From: Azospirillum brasilense
Lineage (GTDB): Bacteria; Pseudomonadota; Alphaproteobacteria; Azospirillales; Azospirillaceae
Direction of reading: 5' to 3'
NCBI RefSeq assembly: GCF_007827795.1
Contig: NZ_VITI01000012.1
Coordinates: forward strand, 62,001 to 126,000
DNA: 64,000 nt
Below the pieces are notes generated by a model. The model made no database searches and was not told the DNA's origin. It was given only the letters and a program-made list of their open reading frames with translations. Positions 45,246-54,795 of this stretch are shown in pieces. Position 1 is the stretch's first letter. Each line of letters begins with the position of its first letter. The translations under genes were made by a program, and so were the position numbers.

Positions 45246-46028
45246 ATGAACGTGCTGATCGTATTCGCCCATCCCGATCCCCGCTCCCTCAACGCCGCCC
45301 TGCGCGATGCCGCCGTCGCGGAACTGGAGGCGCAGGGCCATACGGTGCGGGTCTCCGACCTATACGCCATGAGCTGGAAGGCCACGGTGGACCACGCCGA
45401 CTTCCCCAGCCTCGGCGAGGGGGAGCGCCTGAAGGTGGCCGCCGCCTCCGGCGCCGCCTTCGCCGCCGACGCGCTGACCGACGATGTGAAGGCCGAGCAG
45501 GAAAAGCTGCTGTGGGCCGACGCGCTGATCCTGCAATTCCCGCTCTGGTGGTTCACCATGCCGGCGATACTCAAGGGCTGGGTCGACCGAGTCTACGCTT
45601 ACGGCCTCGCCTATGGCGTCGGCGAGCACAGCGACCGGCGGTGGGGCGACCGCTACGGCGAGGGCCGCTTCGCCGGCAAGCGCGCCATGCTGGTGGTGAC
45701 GACGGGCGGCTGGGCCGAGCACTACGCGCCGCGCGGCATCAACGGCCCGATCGACGACCTGCTGTTTCCGATCAACCACGGCATCCTGCATTACCCCGGC
45801 TACGACGTGTTGCCGCCCTTCGTCGCCTACCGGGTGGACCGCTTCGACGAGGCCGGCTTCGCGCAGGCGGCGGAAAGCTTGCGGGAGCGGATGCGGACGC
45901 TGGAGACGGCGCCGCCGATCCCTTTCCGCCGCCAGAACGGCGGCGACTATGCGATCCCCAGCCTCGAACTCCGCCCGGAGTTGGAAGCCCCCGGCGCGTC
46001 CGGCTTCGCCCTGCACCGGAGTCTTTGA
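45246..46028 (+). CDS. NAD(P)H:quinone oxidoreductase, flavodoxin-like fold
   Basis: A 260-residue flavoprotein of the NQO1/KefF/MdaB group that reduces quinones by two electrons. Landmarks are the FMN/FAD-binding FAHPDPRSLNAAL near the start, LQFPLWWFTMPAILKGWVDR with the conserved WW, and AYGLAYG. The TTGG motif at VVTTGGWAEHY is also typical. A GTG nine bases earlier in frame is an alternative start. Divergent from a LysR gene, which is likely to control it. Confidence 0.9.
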   Translation: MNVLIVFAHPDPRSLNAALRDAAVAELEAQGHTVRVSDLYAMSWKATVDHADFPSLGEGERLKVAAASGAAFAADALTDDVKAEQEKLLWADALILQFPLWWFTMPAILKGWVDRVYAYGLAYGVGEHSDRRWGDRYGEGRFAGKRAMLVVTTGGWAEHYAPRGINGPIDDLLFPINHGILHYPGYDVLPPFVAYRVDRFDEAGFAQAAESLRERMRTLETAPPIPFRRQNGGDYAIPSLELRPELEAPGASGFALHRSL

Positions 46029-46033
46029 GCGCG

Positions 46034-46486
46034 CTACAGCCGGATCAGGACGACGCCGAGGATCAGGGAGGCGGCGCCGGCCAGCCGGGTCGGGCTCACC
46101 GGCTGCTGCGGCAGGCCGAGCAGACCGACATGGTCGAAGGCGAGGGAGCCGAGCATCTGGCCGACCACGATCAGCGCCAGCACCGTCGCCGCCCCCAGGC
46201 GGGGCACCATCAGGATCGCGGTGCCGATGAACAGCGCGCCGAACAGCCCGCCGGTCCAGGTGACCCATGATCCGGCCCCGCTCACCGCGTCGGCAAGGCG
46301 GGGGCCGGGTGCGAGGAGCGCGACCGCCAGCATCGCCAGCATCCCGACGACGTAGCTGACGAAACCCGCCCACCAGGGCGAGCCGAGATCGGCCCGCAGA
46401 TTGGCGTTCAGGACCTGTTGCAACGCGACGCTGACCCCGGCGCCGACCACCAGGAGGTACGAGACGGCTGACAAAGCGACGGACAT
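46034..46486 (-). CDS. DMT family membrane protein (DUF606/YdcZ type)
   Basis: A 150-residue membrane protein with five predicted segments, a half-size member of the drug/metabolite transporter superfamily (YdcZ/DUF606). Features are QQVLNANLRADLGSPWWAGFVSYVVG near the start, and GQMLGSLAFDHVGLLG near the end. Half-size DMT proteins usually work as dimers. I chose the ATG at 46486 (GGGAG upstream). It is five bases from the convergent quinone reductase gene and downstream of the AraC gene in the same direction. Substrate unknown. Confidence 0.88.
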   Translation of the reverse strand: MSVALSAVSYLLVVGAGVSVALQQVLNANLRADLGSPWWAGFVSYVVGMLAMLAVALLAPGPRLADAVSGAGSWVTWTGGLFGALFIGTAILMVPRLGAATVLALIVVGQMLGSLAFDHVGLLGLPQQPVSPTRLAGAASLILGVVLIRL

Positions 46487-46594
46487 GCCATGCTCCCAAG
46501 ATTGCCTGTGGGCGCGCCGCCGGATCGTGTCCGTGCGGCGCACTCGGGCGGATGGGTAGCAGGTGGACCGGCAGCGGTCTGGTACGGATGTGAC

Positions 46595-47287
46595 CTATCC
46601 GGCGCGGTAGCGGCCCGGCGTCACGCCGAAGGCGCGGCGGAAGCAGCGGCCCAGATGGCTCTGGTCGGCGAAGCCGGTGTCCGCCGCGACCGCCGCGATG
46701 GGCTCACCGGCGCGGAGCAGGAGCCGCGCGTCGTTCAACCGCTCCTGAAGCTGGAAGGCGTGCGGCGGCACGCCGTGCTGCTTGCGGAAGCGACGGGAAA
46801 AGCCCTCGCGGCTCATCCCGGCGCGGCGCGCCGCCGCGCCGACGGTGTCCCACGGTTCGTCCCCCGTCAGTTCCACCAAGGGCTCCACCCCAGTCCCGAT
46901 GGCGAGCCGGTGGTCCTCGGCGATCCGCGTCAGGTCGGCCCATTCCAGCCCGCCCGTCCTGCGACAGTGCCGGGCCAGCGCGGCAACCATCTCCGGCGCG
47001 GCGTGGAGGCCGGGCGGCGTGTAGAGGTTGATGCAGACGACCTCGTCCAGCCCGCACAGGGAGCGATGAGGCGTTCCCGCGGGGATATGTACCCCCTCGC
47101 CGGGACCGGCCTCGCACAGTTCGCCCGCGATGACAAAGCGCCGCCGCCCCGCCAGGACGAAGGTCAGCTGATCCTCGCGATGGAAATGCACCGGCAAGGC
47201 CACGTCGACGCCGCGCACCGTCCCCAGCTCGACGATGCCGCTGCCGATGGGGCGCCAATAGTCCCAAACCTGCGGCGGACGCCCCAT
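46595..47287 (-). CDS. AraC family transcriptional regulator
   Basis: A 230-residue regulator with an N-terminal cupin sensor (about 20-90: LPVHFHREDQLTFVLAG, IPAGTPHRSLC) and a C-terminal double helix-turn-helix (about 140-228: AARRAGMSREGFSRRFRKQH, then DTGFADQSHLGRCFRRAFG and PGRYR). ATG 47287 has AAGGA eight bases upstream; ATG 47305 is a close alternative. It lies upstream of the DMT gene in the same direction, so regulation of that transporter is plausible. Divergent from the ABC-F gene. Confidence 0.9.
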   Translation of the reverse strand: MGRPPQVWDYWRPIGSGIVELGTVRGVDVALPVHFHREDQLTFVLAGRRRFVIAGELCEAGPGEGVHIPAGTPHRSLCGLDEVVCINLYTPPGLHAAPEMVAALARHCRRTGGLEWADLTRIAEDHRLAIGTGVEPLVELTGDEPWDTVGAAARRAGMSREGFSRRFRKQHGVPPHAFQLQERLNDARLLLRAGEPIAAVAADTGFADQSHLGRCFRRAFGVTPGRYRAG

Positions 47288-47427
47288 GACGGCGATCCTT
47301 CCCATGACACTGTTCTCGGATTGCGATTTTCGCATGGCACCGATCAGGACTCCATCGCACCGCGCATCCTGTGGCATAAGAGCCCCCGCCACGCCATGGG
47401 AACAACGCCGCAGGAACGCAACCGCAC

Positions 47428-49047
47428 ATGATCCGCTTCGACAACATCAGCAAGCAGAATGGTCACCGAATCCTCTTCCTCGAAGCATCGGCGGCGTTGA
47501 ACCGGGGCGAAAAGATCGGGCTGGTCGGTCCCAACGGGGCGGGCAAGACGACACTGTTCCGCATGATCACCGGCGAGGATTTGCCGGACACCGGTCAGGT
47601 GGCGATCGAGAAGCAGGCGACCATCGGCTACTTCAACCAGGACGTCGGCGAGATGTCCGGCCGCTCCGCCGTCGCCGAGGTGATGGACGGCGCCGGCCCG
47701 GTCAGCACCGTCGCCGCGGAGCTGGCCGAGCTGGAGGCCGCCATGGCCGACCCCGACCGCGCCGACGAGATGGACGCCATCATCGAGCGCTACGGCGAGG
47801 TCCAGGCCCGCTTCGACGAGCTGGGCGGCTACGAGCTGGAGGGCAAGGCGCGCGAGGTGCTCGCCGGCCTCAGCTTCAGCCAGGAGATGATGGACATGGA
47901 CGTCGGCATGCTGTCCGGCGGCTGGAAGATGCGCGTGGCGCTGGCCCGCATCCTGCTGATGCGGCCCGAGGTCATGCTGCTCGACGAACCGAGCAACCAT
48001 CTGGACATCGAAAGCCTGATCTGGCTGGAGGGCTTCCTCAAGGGCTTCGAGGGCGCCCTGCTGATGACCTCGCACGACCGCGAGTTCATGAACCGCATCG
48101 TCAACAAGATCATCGAGATCGACAGCGGGTCGCTGACCAGCTACTCCGGCGACTACGGCTTCTACGAGCGCCAGCGGGCGCTGCGCGAGAAGCAGCAGGA
48201 GGCGCAGTTCGAACGCCAGCAGGCCATGCTGGCCAAGGAGCTGAAGTTCATCGAGCGCTTCAAGGCCCGCGCCTCGCACGCCAGCCAGGTCCAGAGCCGG
48301 GTGAAGAAGCTCGACAAGATCGAGCGCTTCGAGCCGCCCAAGCGCCGCCAGATCGTGACCTTCGACTTCCCGCCGGCCCCACGCTCCGGCGACGACGTCG
48401 CGGTGCTGAAGAACGTGCACAAGGGCTACGGCAGCCGGACCATCTACGAGGGGCTGGACCTGACGATCCGCCGCAAGGAGCGCTGGTGCGTCATGGGCGT
48501 CAACGGCGCCGGCAAATCGACGCTGCTGAAGCTGGTAGCGGGTGCCACCGAGCCGGACAGCGGCACCGTCGCGGTCGGCGGCAGCGTGCGGATGGGCTAT
48601 TTCTCCCAGCACGCCATGGACCTGCTCGACGGCGACAAGACCATCTTCGAATCGCTGGAGGCGTCCTTCCCGCAGGCGAGCCAGGGGTCGCTGCGCGCGC
48701 TGGCCGGCTGCTTCGGCTTCTCCGGCGACGATGTCGAGAAGAAATGCCGGGTCCTGTCCGGCGGCGAGAAGGCCCGGATGGTCATGGCGACCATGCTGTT
48801 CAACCCGCCCAACTTCCTGGTGCTGGACGAGCCGACCAACCACCTCGACCTCGATACCAAGCAGATGCTGATCTCGGCGCTGGGCGCCTATGAAGGCACC
48901 ATGCTGTTCGTCTCGCACGACCGCCATTTCCTGGCCGCCCTGTCGAACCGGGTGCTGGAGCTGACGCCGGAGGGCATCCACCAATACGGCGGCGGCTACA
49001 CCGAGTATGTGGCGAGCACCGGGCAGGAAGCGCCGGGCATCCACTGA
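47428..49047 (+). CDS. ABC-F family ATPase
   Basis: A 539-residue cytoplasmic ABC-F protein of the EttA/Uup/YbiT group, ribosome-associated factors that act on stalled or starting translation. It has two ATPase domains: Walker A GPNGAGKTT and GVNGAGKST, signatures LSGGWKMRVALA and LSGGEKARMVMA, and Walker B LLDEPSNHLD and LDEPTNHLD. Between them lies the charged linker (about 240-310, REKQQEAQFERQQAM). No membrane segments are present. The C-terminus ends without the long tail of Uup, closer to YbiT. Confidence 0.94.
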   Translation: MIRFDNISKQNGHRILFLEASAALNRGEKIGLVGPNGAGKTTLFRMITGEDLPDTGQVAIEKQATIGYFNQDVGEMSGRSAVAEVMDGAGPVSTVAAELAELEAAMADPDRADEMDAIIERYGEVQARFDELGGYELEGKAREVLAGLSFSQEMMDMDVGMLSGGWKMRVALARILLMRPEVMLLDEPSNHLDIESLIWLEGFLKGFEGALLMTSHDREFMNRIVNKIIEIDSGSLTSYSGDYGFYERQRALREKQQEAQFERQQAMLAKELKFIERFKARASHASQVQSRVKKLDKIERFEPPKRRQIVTFDFPPAPRSGDDVAVLKNVHKGYGSRTIYEGLDLTIRRKERWCVMGVNGAGKSTLLKLVAGATEPDSGTVAVGGSVRMGYFSQHAMDLLDGDKTIFESLEASFPQASQGSLRALAGCFGFSGDDVEKKCRVLSGGEKARMVMATMLFNPPNFLVLDEPTNHLDLDTKQMLISALGAYEGTMLFVSHDRHFLAALSNRVLELTPEGIHQYGGGYTEYVASTGQEAPGIH

Positions 49048-49091
49048 CGCCGGCCGGTCAAAGCGGGGATGCGTGCGCCGCAACAAGCGGC

Positions 49092-49152
49092 TTGCGCAAC
49101 CCGTGGCCTCCATGGAAACTCGTCCCCGTGTCGTTCGGGCTGGGTTGCGCAA
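49092..49152. promoter_or_regulatory. Paired TTGCGCAA palindromes upstream of the 70-residue gene
   Basis: The palindrome TTGCGCAA occurs at 49092-49099 and 49145-49152, 53 bases apart, about five helical turns. Both are followed by ACC or CCG and a CATGG. The second ends 17 bases before the ATG. They could be operators of a dimeric regulator. Confidence 0.4.
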
Positions 49153-49168
49153 CCATGGAGATTTTGGA

Positions 49169-49381
49169 ATGGCTGGGTACGACAACGCCGACGGCCCCGC
49201 GGGGCTGGTCATCCGCCTGATCGACACCGCGGTGAAGGCCTTGAACGAGATGTCCGACGCCGCGGGCGAGATCGCGCCGGACGTCGGCAATCTGACGGAC
49301 ACGCTGGTGGCTGCCCAGCGCGTCGCCGACCGCGCGTCGCAGGATCTGCAACGCCTGTCCCAGAAAGTATCGGCCCAGTAG
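49169..49381 (+). CDS. Unrecognised 70-residue protein
   Basis: I do not recognise this small acidic protein. It begins MAGYDNADGPAGL, is predicted to be helical from about residue 12 to 66, and carries the amphipathic stretches LIDTAVKALNEMSD and QRVADRASQDLQRLS. No cysteine, signal peptide or membrane segment is present. The ATG has GGAG nine bases upstream. It has its own upstream gap with paired palindromes and is followed by a stem-loop, so it looks like a small independent transcription unit. Confidence 0.7.
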   Translation: MAGYDNADGPAGLVIRLIDTAVKALNEMSDAAGEIAPDVGNLTDTLVAAQRVADRASQDLQRLSQKVSAQ

Positions 49382-49390
49382 CGGCCGAAA

Positions 49391-49418
49391 CGGTGCGGCG
49401 CCGCGACGCGCCGCACCG
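49391..49418. terminator. Stem-loop between convergent genes
   Basis: CGGTGCGGCG and CGCCGCACCG form a perfect ten-base stem with an eight-base loop, ten bases after the small gene and before the convergent dctP paralogue. No T-run follows, so termination is likely but not of the classic type. Confidence 0.6.
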
Positions 49419-49440
49419 ACCCTCCCTTACCGGCCTTTGA

Positions 49441-50529
<1,089 letters not shown>

Positions 50530-50630
50530 GCGGGAAGTCCCCTCCTGTTCTTTTGTTCGGGAACGAACCTATCAGCGTCCTCCGAACCCCCGCAAAAGGT
50601 TAGCCGTGCAAGGAGCGAATAGCTTCCCTG

Positions 50631-50644
50631 ACGAAATATTTCGT
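50631..50644. promoter_or_regulatory. Perfect 14-base palindrome upstream of the second dctP
   Basis: ACGAAATATTTCGT is its own reverse complement. It lies between the hypD stop and the dctP paralogue, about 102 bases before the latter's ATG, in the only AT-rich patch of the gap. A dimeric regulator could bind here. No similar sequence was noticed before the first dctP. Confidence 0.5.
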
Positions 50645-50673
50645 GACAAACGGTTTGCCGCTGAAACCAACGG

Positions 50674-51813
50674 TCACGGCACCGCCGATCGGTGGTCGCG
50701 GAAACGCCCATAAGTGTAATGGGCGGCACAGCCCCCCTCCGCCGACACCATGCAGGAGCCCATCGGGTTCTCCGGCGTGCAGACCGTGCCGAACAGCTTG
50801 CAATCGCTGGGTCTCTTCACCCCGCGCAGGATGTCGCCGCACTCGCAGCCCTTGTGGTCGGGCACCGCGCGCCCCGGCACGGCGAAGCGCCGCTCCGCGT
50901 CGAAGGCGGCGAAGCCCTTCTTCAACCGCAAGCCGCTGTCGGGAAGCGACCCGAGGCCGCGCCATTCGAAGCTGGGACGCACGTCGAAGGTATCGGCGAC
51001 GATCCGCTGGGCCTTCCGGTTGCCGTCCGGGGTCACGGCGCGGGTGAACTGGTTCTCCACCTCCGCCCGCCCCTCGTTCGCCTGCCGGATCAGCATCAGG
51101 ATGGCCTGGAGCACGTCCAGCGGCTCGAACCCGGCGATCACCACCGGCTTGCCGTAACTTTCCGCCACGAACTCGTAGGGACGGCTGCCGATGACCACGG
51201 AGACGTGCGCCGGCCCGACGATGCCGTCGAGCGGCAGCGTGCCCATGCTGCGCACCTCCGGGCTGTCCATGATGCCCCGGATGGCCGCCGGGGTCAGGAC
51301 GTGGTTGCAGAAGACGCTGAAATTCCGGAGGCCCTTGGCCTGGGCGGCATGAACGGCCACCGCGGTCGGCGGCGTGGTCGTCTCGAAGCCGATGGCGAGG
51401 AAGACGACCTCGCGGTCCGGGTTGTCCTCGGCGATGCGCAGGGCGTCCTGGGTGGACAGGACCATCCGCACGTCCGCCCCCTCGGCCTTCGCTTTCAGCA
51501 GGCTGACCCGCCCCGATCCCGGCACGCGCAGCACGTCGCCGTAGGTGCACAGGATCACGCCGGGCTGACGCGCAATGGCGATCGCGTCGTCGATCCGCCC
51601 GACCGGCAGGACGCAGACCGGACAGCCCGGCCCATGGATCATCCGCACGTTGTCCGGCAGCAGGTCGGGAATGCCGTAGCGGGACACCGCGTGGGTGTGG
51701 CCGCCGCAGAACTCCATCAGGTGATAGGTCCGCCCGCTCGCCGCCTCTCGCCCGATGGCGGCGGCGATGCCGCGGGCCAGCGCCGCGTCCCGGAATTCAT
51801 CGACGTACTTCAT
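50674..51813 (-). CDS. hypD: Hydrogenase formation protein HypD
   Basis: HypD with HypC assembles the Fe(CN)2CO group of NiFe-hydrogenases and carries a [4Fe-4S] cluster. The 379-residue protein has the conserved cysteines: C36 in EFCGGHTH, C64 and C67 in GPGCPVCV, and the C-terminal cluster ligands in GCECG, DCKLFGTVC and GSCMVSAEGGC. FETTTPPTAVAV is also typical. The sequence looks functional. No hypC, hypE or hydrogenase gene is in the window, which is unusual because hyp genes are normally clustered. A perfect FNR-type box lies 67 bases upstream. Confidence 0.94.
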   Translation of the reverse strand: MKYVDEFRDAALARGIAAAIGREAASGRTYHLMEFCGGHTHAVSRYGIPDLLPDNVRMIHGPGCPVCVLPVGRIDDAIAIARQPGVILCTYGDVLRVPGSGRVSLLKAKAEGADVRMVLSTQDALRIAEDNPDREVVFLAIGFETTTPPTAVAVHAAQAKGLRNFSVFCNHVLTPAAIRGIMDSPEVRSMGTLPLDGIVGPAHVSVVIGSRPYEFVAESYGKPVVIAGFEPLDVLQAILMLIRQANEGRAEVENQFTRAVTPDGNRKAQRIVADTFDVRPSFEWRGLGSLPDSGLRLKKGFAAFDAERRFAVPGRAVPDHKGCECGDILRGVKRPSDCKLFGTVCTPENPMGSCMVSAEGGCAAHYTYGRFRDHRSAVP

Positions 51814-51873
51814 CGCTTCCCGCCCCCTCCGCCTGCCACAGCGGCATTTGGACGGCGGCGGGGAGCGCTGGCG

Positions 51874-51887
51874 TTGATGCGGATCAA
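51874..51887. promoter_or_regulatory. Perfect FNR/FixK-type box upstream of hypD
   Basis: TTGAT, four bases, ATCAA is an exact match to the consensus for FNR/Anr/FixK-type oxygen-responsive regulators. Its centre is about 67 bases before the hypD ATG, compatible with an activating position near -41 if transcription starts about 26 bases upstream of the gene. Confidence 0.75.
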
Positions 51888-51936
51888 GAATGGGGCGCGG
51901 CGGGAGGCATCACGCCCTCCCCGCCGCGAAGCCCCT

Positions 51937-52578
51937 TTACTTCGAGGCGCCCATCATGGGCAGCGACAGCTCCGGCCCCCGCCCCGAATCCTCGATGGCG
52001 ATCGCGGAGGAACCGGGGGAGCCCAGCGCCACGCTCACCGGACGCCCGTTGTTGTGGTTCTTCCACATCTCGTAGAGGGCCAGCGCCGCGTAGATCTTGG
52101 CCTCGCGGCTGGTGTTGTAGAGCCATTCCTGGGTCGGGATGACGCGCAGCGCGCCGTTGCCCGGCTGCTCCACCCGCTCCGCGAAGCGGTAGCCGAGCTG
52201 GTTGTTGATGCCCGCCAGCAGCCCGTCGAATCCCGAGGAGATCCGCCCGAACCCGGCGTCCGACGCCGCGGACGACGCGCCGCCCAGCGTGCTCGGCGTC
52301 TGCCGTTTCACGAGGTCGCCGAAGACCCAGCCCTCCTCGCCGGTGCGCATCGACCGCACGCCGATCCAGTTGCCCTCCTGCTTCAGCTCGATCACCTCGT
52401 CGCCGCGGGTGACCGTGGAGCGGACCGAGGCATTGTCGGAGGGGGCCGCGCGCAGGTTCACCTTCTCGCCGGTCACCGTGTGGATGTCACCGGGGGCCGC
52501 CGCCGCGGGCAGGGCCAGCGCCGCCGCCACGCCGAGACCGGCCAGGGTTCCGAGGAAAGTCTTCGTCATCCGAGACAT
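51937..52578 (-). CDS. Secreted SH3 domain protein
   Basis: A 213-residue protein with a signal peptide (about 1-28, cleaved near AAA) and a bacterial SH3 domain (about 33-92: VTGEKVNLRAAPSDNASV, GNWIGVRS, GWVFGDLV). A C-terminal region with an EWLYNTSREAKIYAALALYEMW helix follows. SH3 domains of this kind bind cell-wall peptides. The ATG at 52578 has GGGAG upstream. It is upstream of hypD, but a regulatory box lies between, so cotranscription is not assumed. Function unknown. Confidence 0.85.
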   Translation of the reverse strand: MSRMTKTFLGTLAGLGVAAALALPAAAAPGDIHTVTGEKVNLRAAPSDNASVRSTVTRGDEVIELKQEGNWIGVRSMRTGEEGWVFGDLVKRQTPSTLGGASSAASDAGFGRISSGFDGLLAGINNQLGYRFAERVEQPGNGALRVIPTQEWLYNTSREAKIYAALALYEMWKNHNNGRPVSVALGSPGSSAIAIEDSGRGPELSLPMMGASK

Positions 52579-52674
52579 GTGCATTCTCCCGCAGAACGCG
52601 CGCATCGCGCGCCGTTTCCCCTACAACAGGCAAAGGCGGGGTATGCTCCATGGACAGCTGCCGGGCGGTCGGGG

Positions 52675-54618
52675 CTACTCGAAAGACACACGCAACGGGC
52701 TGTCGCCGGCGGGCCAGACGCCGCGGTCCACGGCGCGGACGCCCTCGAAGACCAGCCAGCTCTGCCGCCCGTAATGGGGCAGCGGGCGCAACAACGCCTG
52801 GAGCGCCGCCGCGTCATCCGCCGCCACCACCAGCAATGGGCGGCCCTGCGGGGTTCTTGCGGTCCACACCCGCGCCGTGCCGCGCCCTTTGAGGCTGTCC
52901 GGCATCGGCGGCAGGCCGAGCCGGGCCAGCAACCGCTCGACCTCCCCCGCCGTCCCGATCACGGCGAGCGGGGCGGCGGGATCGGAACGCTCAGCGGCGG
53001 CAATGCGCGGTTTGCCATCGGCCAGACGCTCGGCCAGCGCGCGCGCAGGCGCTGCGGCCGGACCATCGGCGGCGATCACCGTGGTGGCCGCGTGGTCCAG
53101 CGTCACGTCGCGCAGGGTTGGCGGCGCCTCCCCCGGCGCGAGACGGCGGAACAGGCCGAAGCCGGGATCGACCGCGAGGGCCTGCGGCGCGCCGGCGGTC
53201 CGGATCGCCACAGTGGTCTCATTCCCGTCGAGACGGATGGTGTGGCGCTCCGTCCCCGCCGTGGTCCGCACCTCCACCGGCACGGTCAGGCCATAGGCCG
53301 GCTCGCCCTGGCGCAGGGTCAGCACCACCCCGTCGCCGTCACCCCTCGCCCCCACCAGTTCCAGTGCGGGCGCCCCGACGCGGGTCAGCCATTGGTCGAA
53401 GAAGTGTCCGAGCTCCCGGCCCGACGCCGCCGCGAAGGCGCGGCGCAGGTCGTCCCACCCCGCATCCTGAAAGCGCCTCTCCTCCCAGAAGCGGCGGATG
53501 CCCGCGTCGAAGGCCTCCGCCCCGATCTCGGCGCGCAGCATGTGGAACAGCATCGCTGCCTTGCCGTAGCCGACGATCTGGGCGGCGTCGTGGACCTTGG
53601 CGCGGAAGTCGGTCAGGGCGGAATCGCGCTCCGCCGGCAGGGCGGCGTAGTCGCGCAACCAGTCCAGGCGCATCGCCCGCGCCGCGTCCTCGCCGCGCGT
53701 CTCCGCCGCCGCGTAGTCGGCCATGAAGGTGGTCAGCCCTTCCGACCAATTGCCGGGCCAGTTTCCGCCCTCGCCGACGCGCACCCCATTGCCCCACCAG
53801 TTGTGCAGGATCTCGTGGGGCAGCGACTGGGCGCGGACGAAGGGCAGCGGCATCACCTGCCGCCCGATGTAGGTCAGGCCGGGAAAGCCCAGACCGACCG
53901 GCAGCGGCGCCGACAGGACGGCGAATCCGGCAAAGGGATAGGCGCCGATCCGCGCCGCCTGCGCGTCGATGGTCCGGGCGCTGAGGTCCAGATACTCCTC
54001 GGCCAGCGGGGCCTGCTCCGGATGGAAATAGGTGCGGAGACGAAGACCACCGTGCATCCGCTCCGTCACCCGCCACGGTCCGGCAAAAAGCGACGGTTCC
54101 TCGACGCTGCGGTCCTCGGCGAAGGTCGCGGCGTAGCCCGTCCCGTCGCGCGTCTCCTCCACCAGACGGCCCGTCGCCACCGCGACGAAGGGCGCCGGCA
54201 CGCGGACGGACAGGCGCCAGGACGGCGGAGACTCCGCGTTCTCGGAGGTCGGAATCCAGCCGGTGCCGGCGGGCAGATAGGCGCCCTCCGCCCCTCCGCC
54301 CCCGCCGCGCGACTCCGGCGTCAGGGGCGGCAGGGTTCCGGCGTAGCGCAGGCGGAGTTCCCCGCCACCCTCCGGCACGGTCACCGGCAGGGCGTTGCCG
54401 CGCACCGCGACCGGCTTCCCGTCGAGCAGCGCTTCCCCCACCGCCAGCCCCGGCGCCAGCCGCAGCCGGTGCGGACCGGCGGGCAGGCCCAGACGGTCCT
54501 CCACCTCCAGCCGCCGCGCGGCGGGGTCCAGCGTGACGGTCAGATCATGGTGCACGCCGGCGGCCCAGCCGGGCGAGGCGGCGAGGATGCCGCATAGGGC
54601 GAGAAAGAGGGTGCGCAT
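52675..54618 (-). CDS. M1 family metallopeptidase
   Basis: A 647-residue secreted zinc aminopeptidase-like protein. The signal peptide is at 1-20. The zinc site is HEILH (H268, H272; E269 catalytic) with the third ligand E293 in NWSEGLTTF; the spacing is two residues longer than the common HEXXH-X18-E. The usual GAMEN-type motif is not obvious, so activity as an aminopeptidase is less certain than zinc binding. A C-terminal domain of beta strands (about 440-640) follows. It is downstream of the chaC gene with a REP-like element between. Confidence 0.88.
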   Translation of the reverse strand: MRTLFLALCGILAASPGWAAGVHHDLTVTLDPAARRLEVEDRLGLPAGPHRLRLAPGLAVGEALLDGKPVAVRGNALPVTVPEGGGELRLRYAGTLPPLTPESRGGGGGAEGAYLPAGTGWIPTSENAESPPSWRLSVRVPAPFVAVATGRLVEETRDGTGYAATFAEDRSVEEPSLFAGPWRVTERMHGGLRLRTYFHPEQAPLAEEYLDLSARTIDAQAARIGAYPFAGFAVLSAPLPVGLGFPGLTYIGRQVMPLPFVRAQSLPHEILHNWWGNGVRVGEGGNWPGNWSEGLTTFMADYAAAETRGEDAARAMRLDWLRDYAALPAERDSALTDFRAKVHDAAQIVGYGKAAMLFHMLRAEIGAEAFDAGIRRFWEERRFQDAGWDDLRRAFAAASGRELGHFFDQWLTRVGAPALELVGARGDGDGVVLTLRQGEPAYGLTVPVEVRTTAGTERHTIRLDGNETTVAIRTAGAPQALAVDPGFGLFRRLAPGEAPPTLRDVTLDHAATTVIAADGPAAAPARALAERLADGKPRIAAAERSDPAAPLAVIGTAGEVERLLARLGLPPMPDSLKGRGTARVWTARTPQGRPLLVVAADDAAALQALLRPLPHYGRQSWLVFEGVRAVDRGVWPAGDSPLRVSFE

Positions 54619-54675
54619 GGCCCAGGAATATAAGGCTTGGGCTGCGCCGCGCCAGCGGTGGTGTGGGTGTGGCGC

Positions 54676-54782
54676 TTGCCCCCACCCCGGCCCTCCCCCC
54701 GCTGCGCCGGGGAGGGAGAATCCCGCAAAGCGGCGGCAGTCCCCTCCCCTGCGATAGCGGGGGAGGGTTAGGGTGGGGGCAA
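54676..54782. repeat. REP-like element A with 12-base outer inverted repeats
   Basis: The ends TTGCCCCCACCC (54676) and GGGTGGGGGCAA (ending 54782) are perfect inverted copies. Inside are two GC-rich hairpins, CCCTCC-type and GGGAGG-type, at about 54691-54716 and 54740-54767. The same outer ends and inner hairpin pattern occur in element B at 56567-56671. The layout (paired palindromes between genes) resembles bacterial BIME/REP elements. Confidence 0.85.
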
Positions 54783-54795
54783 CACCGGAACCACC

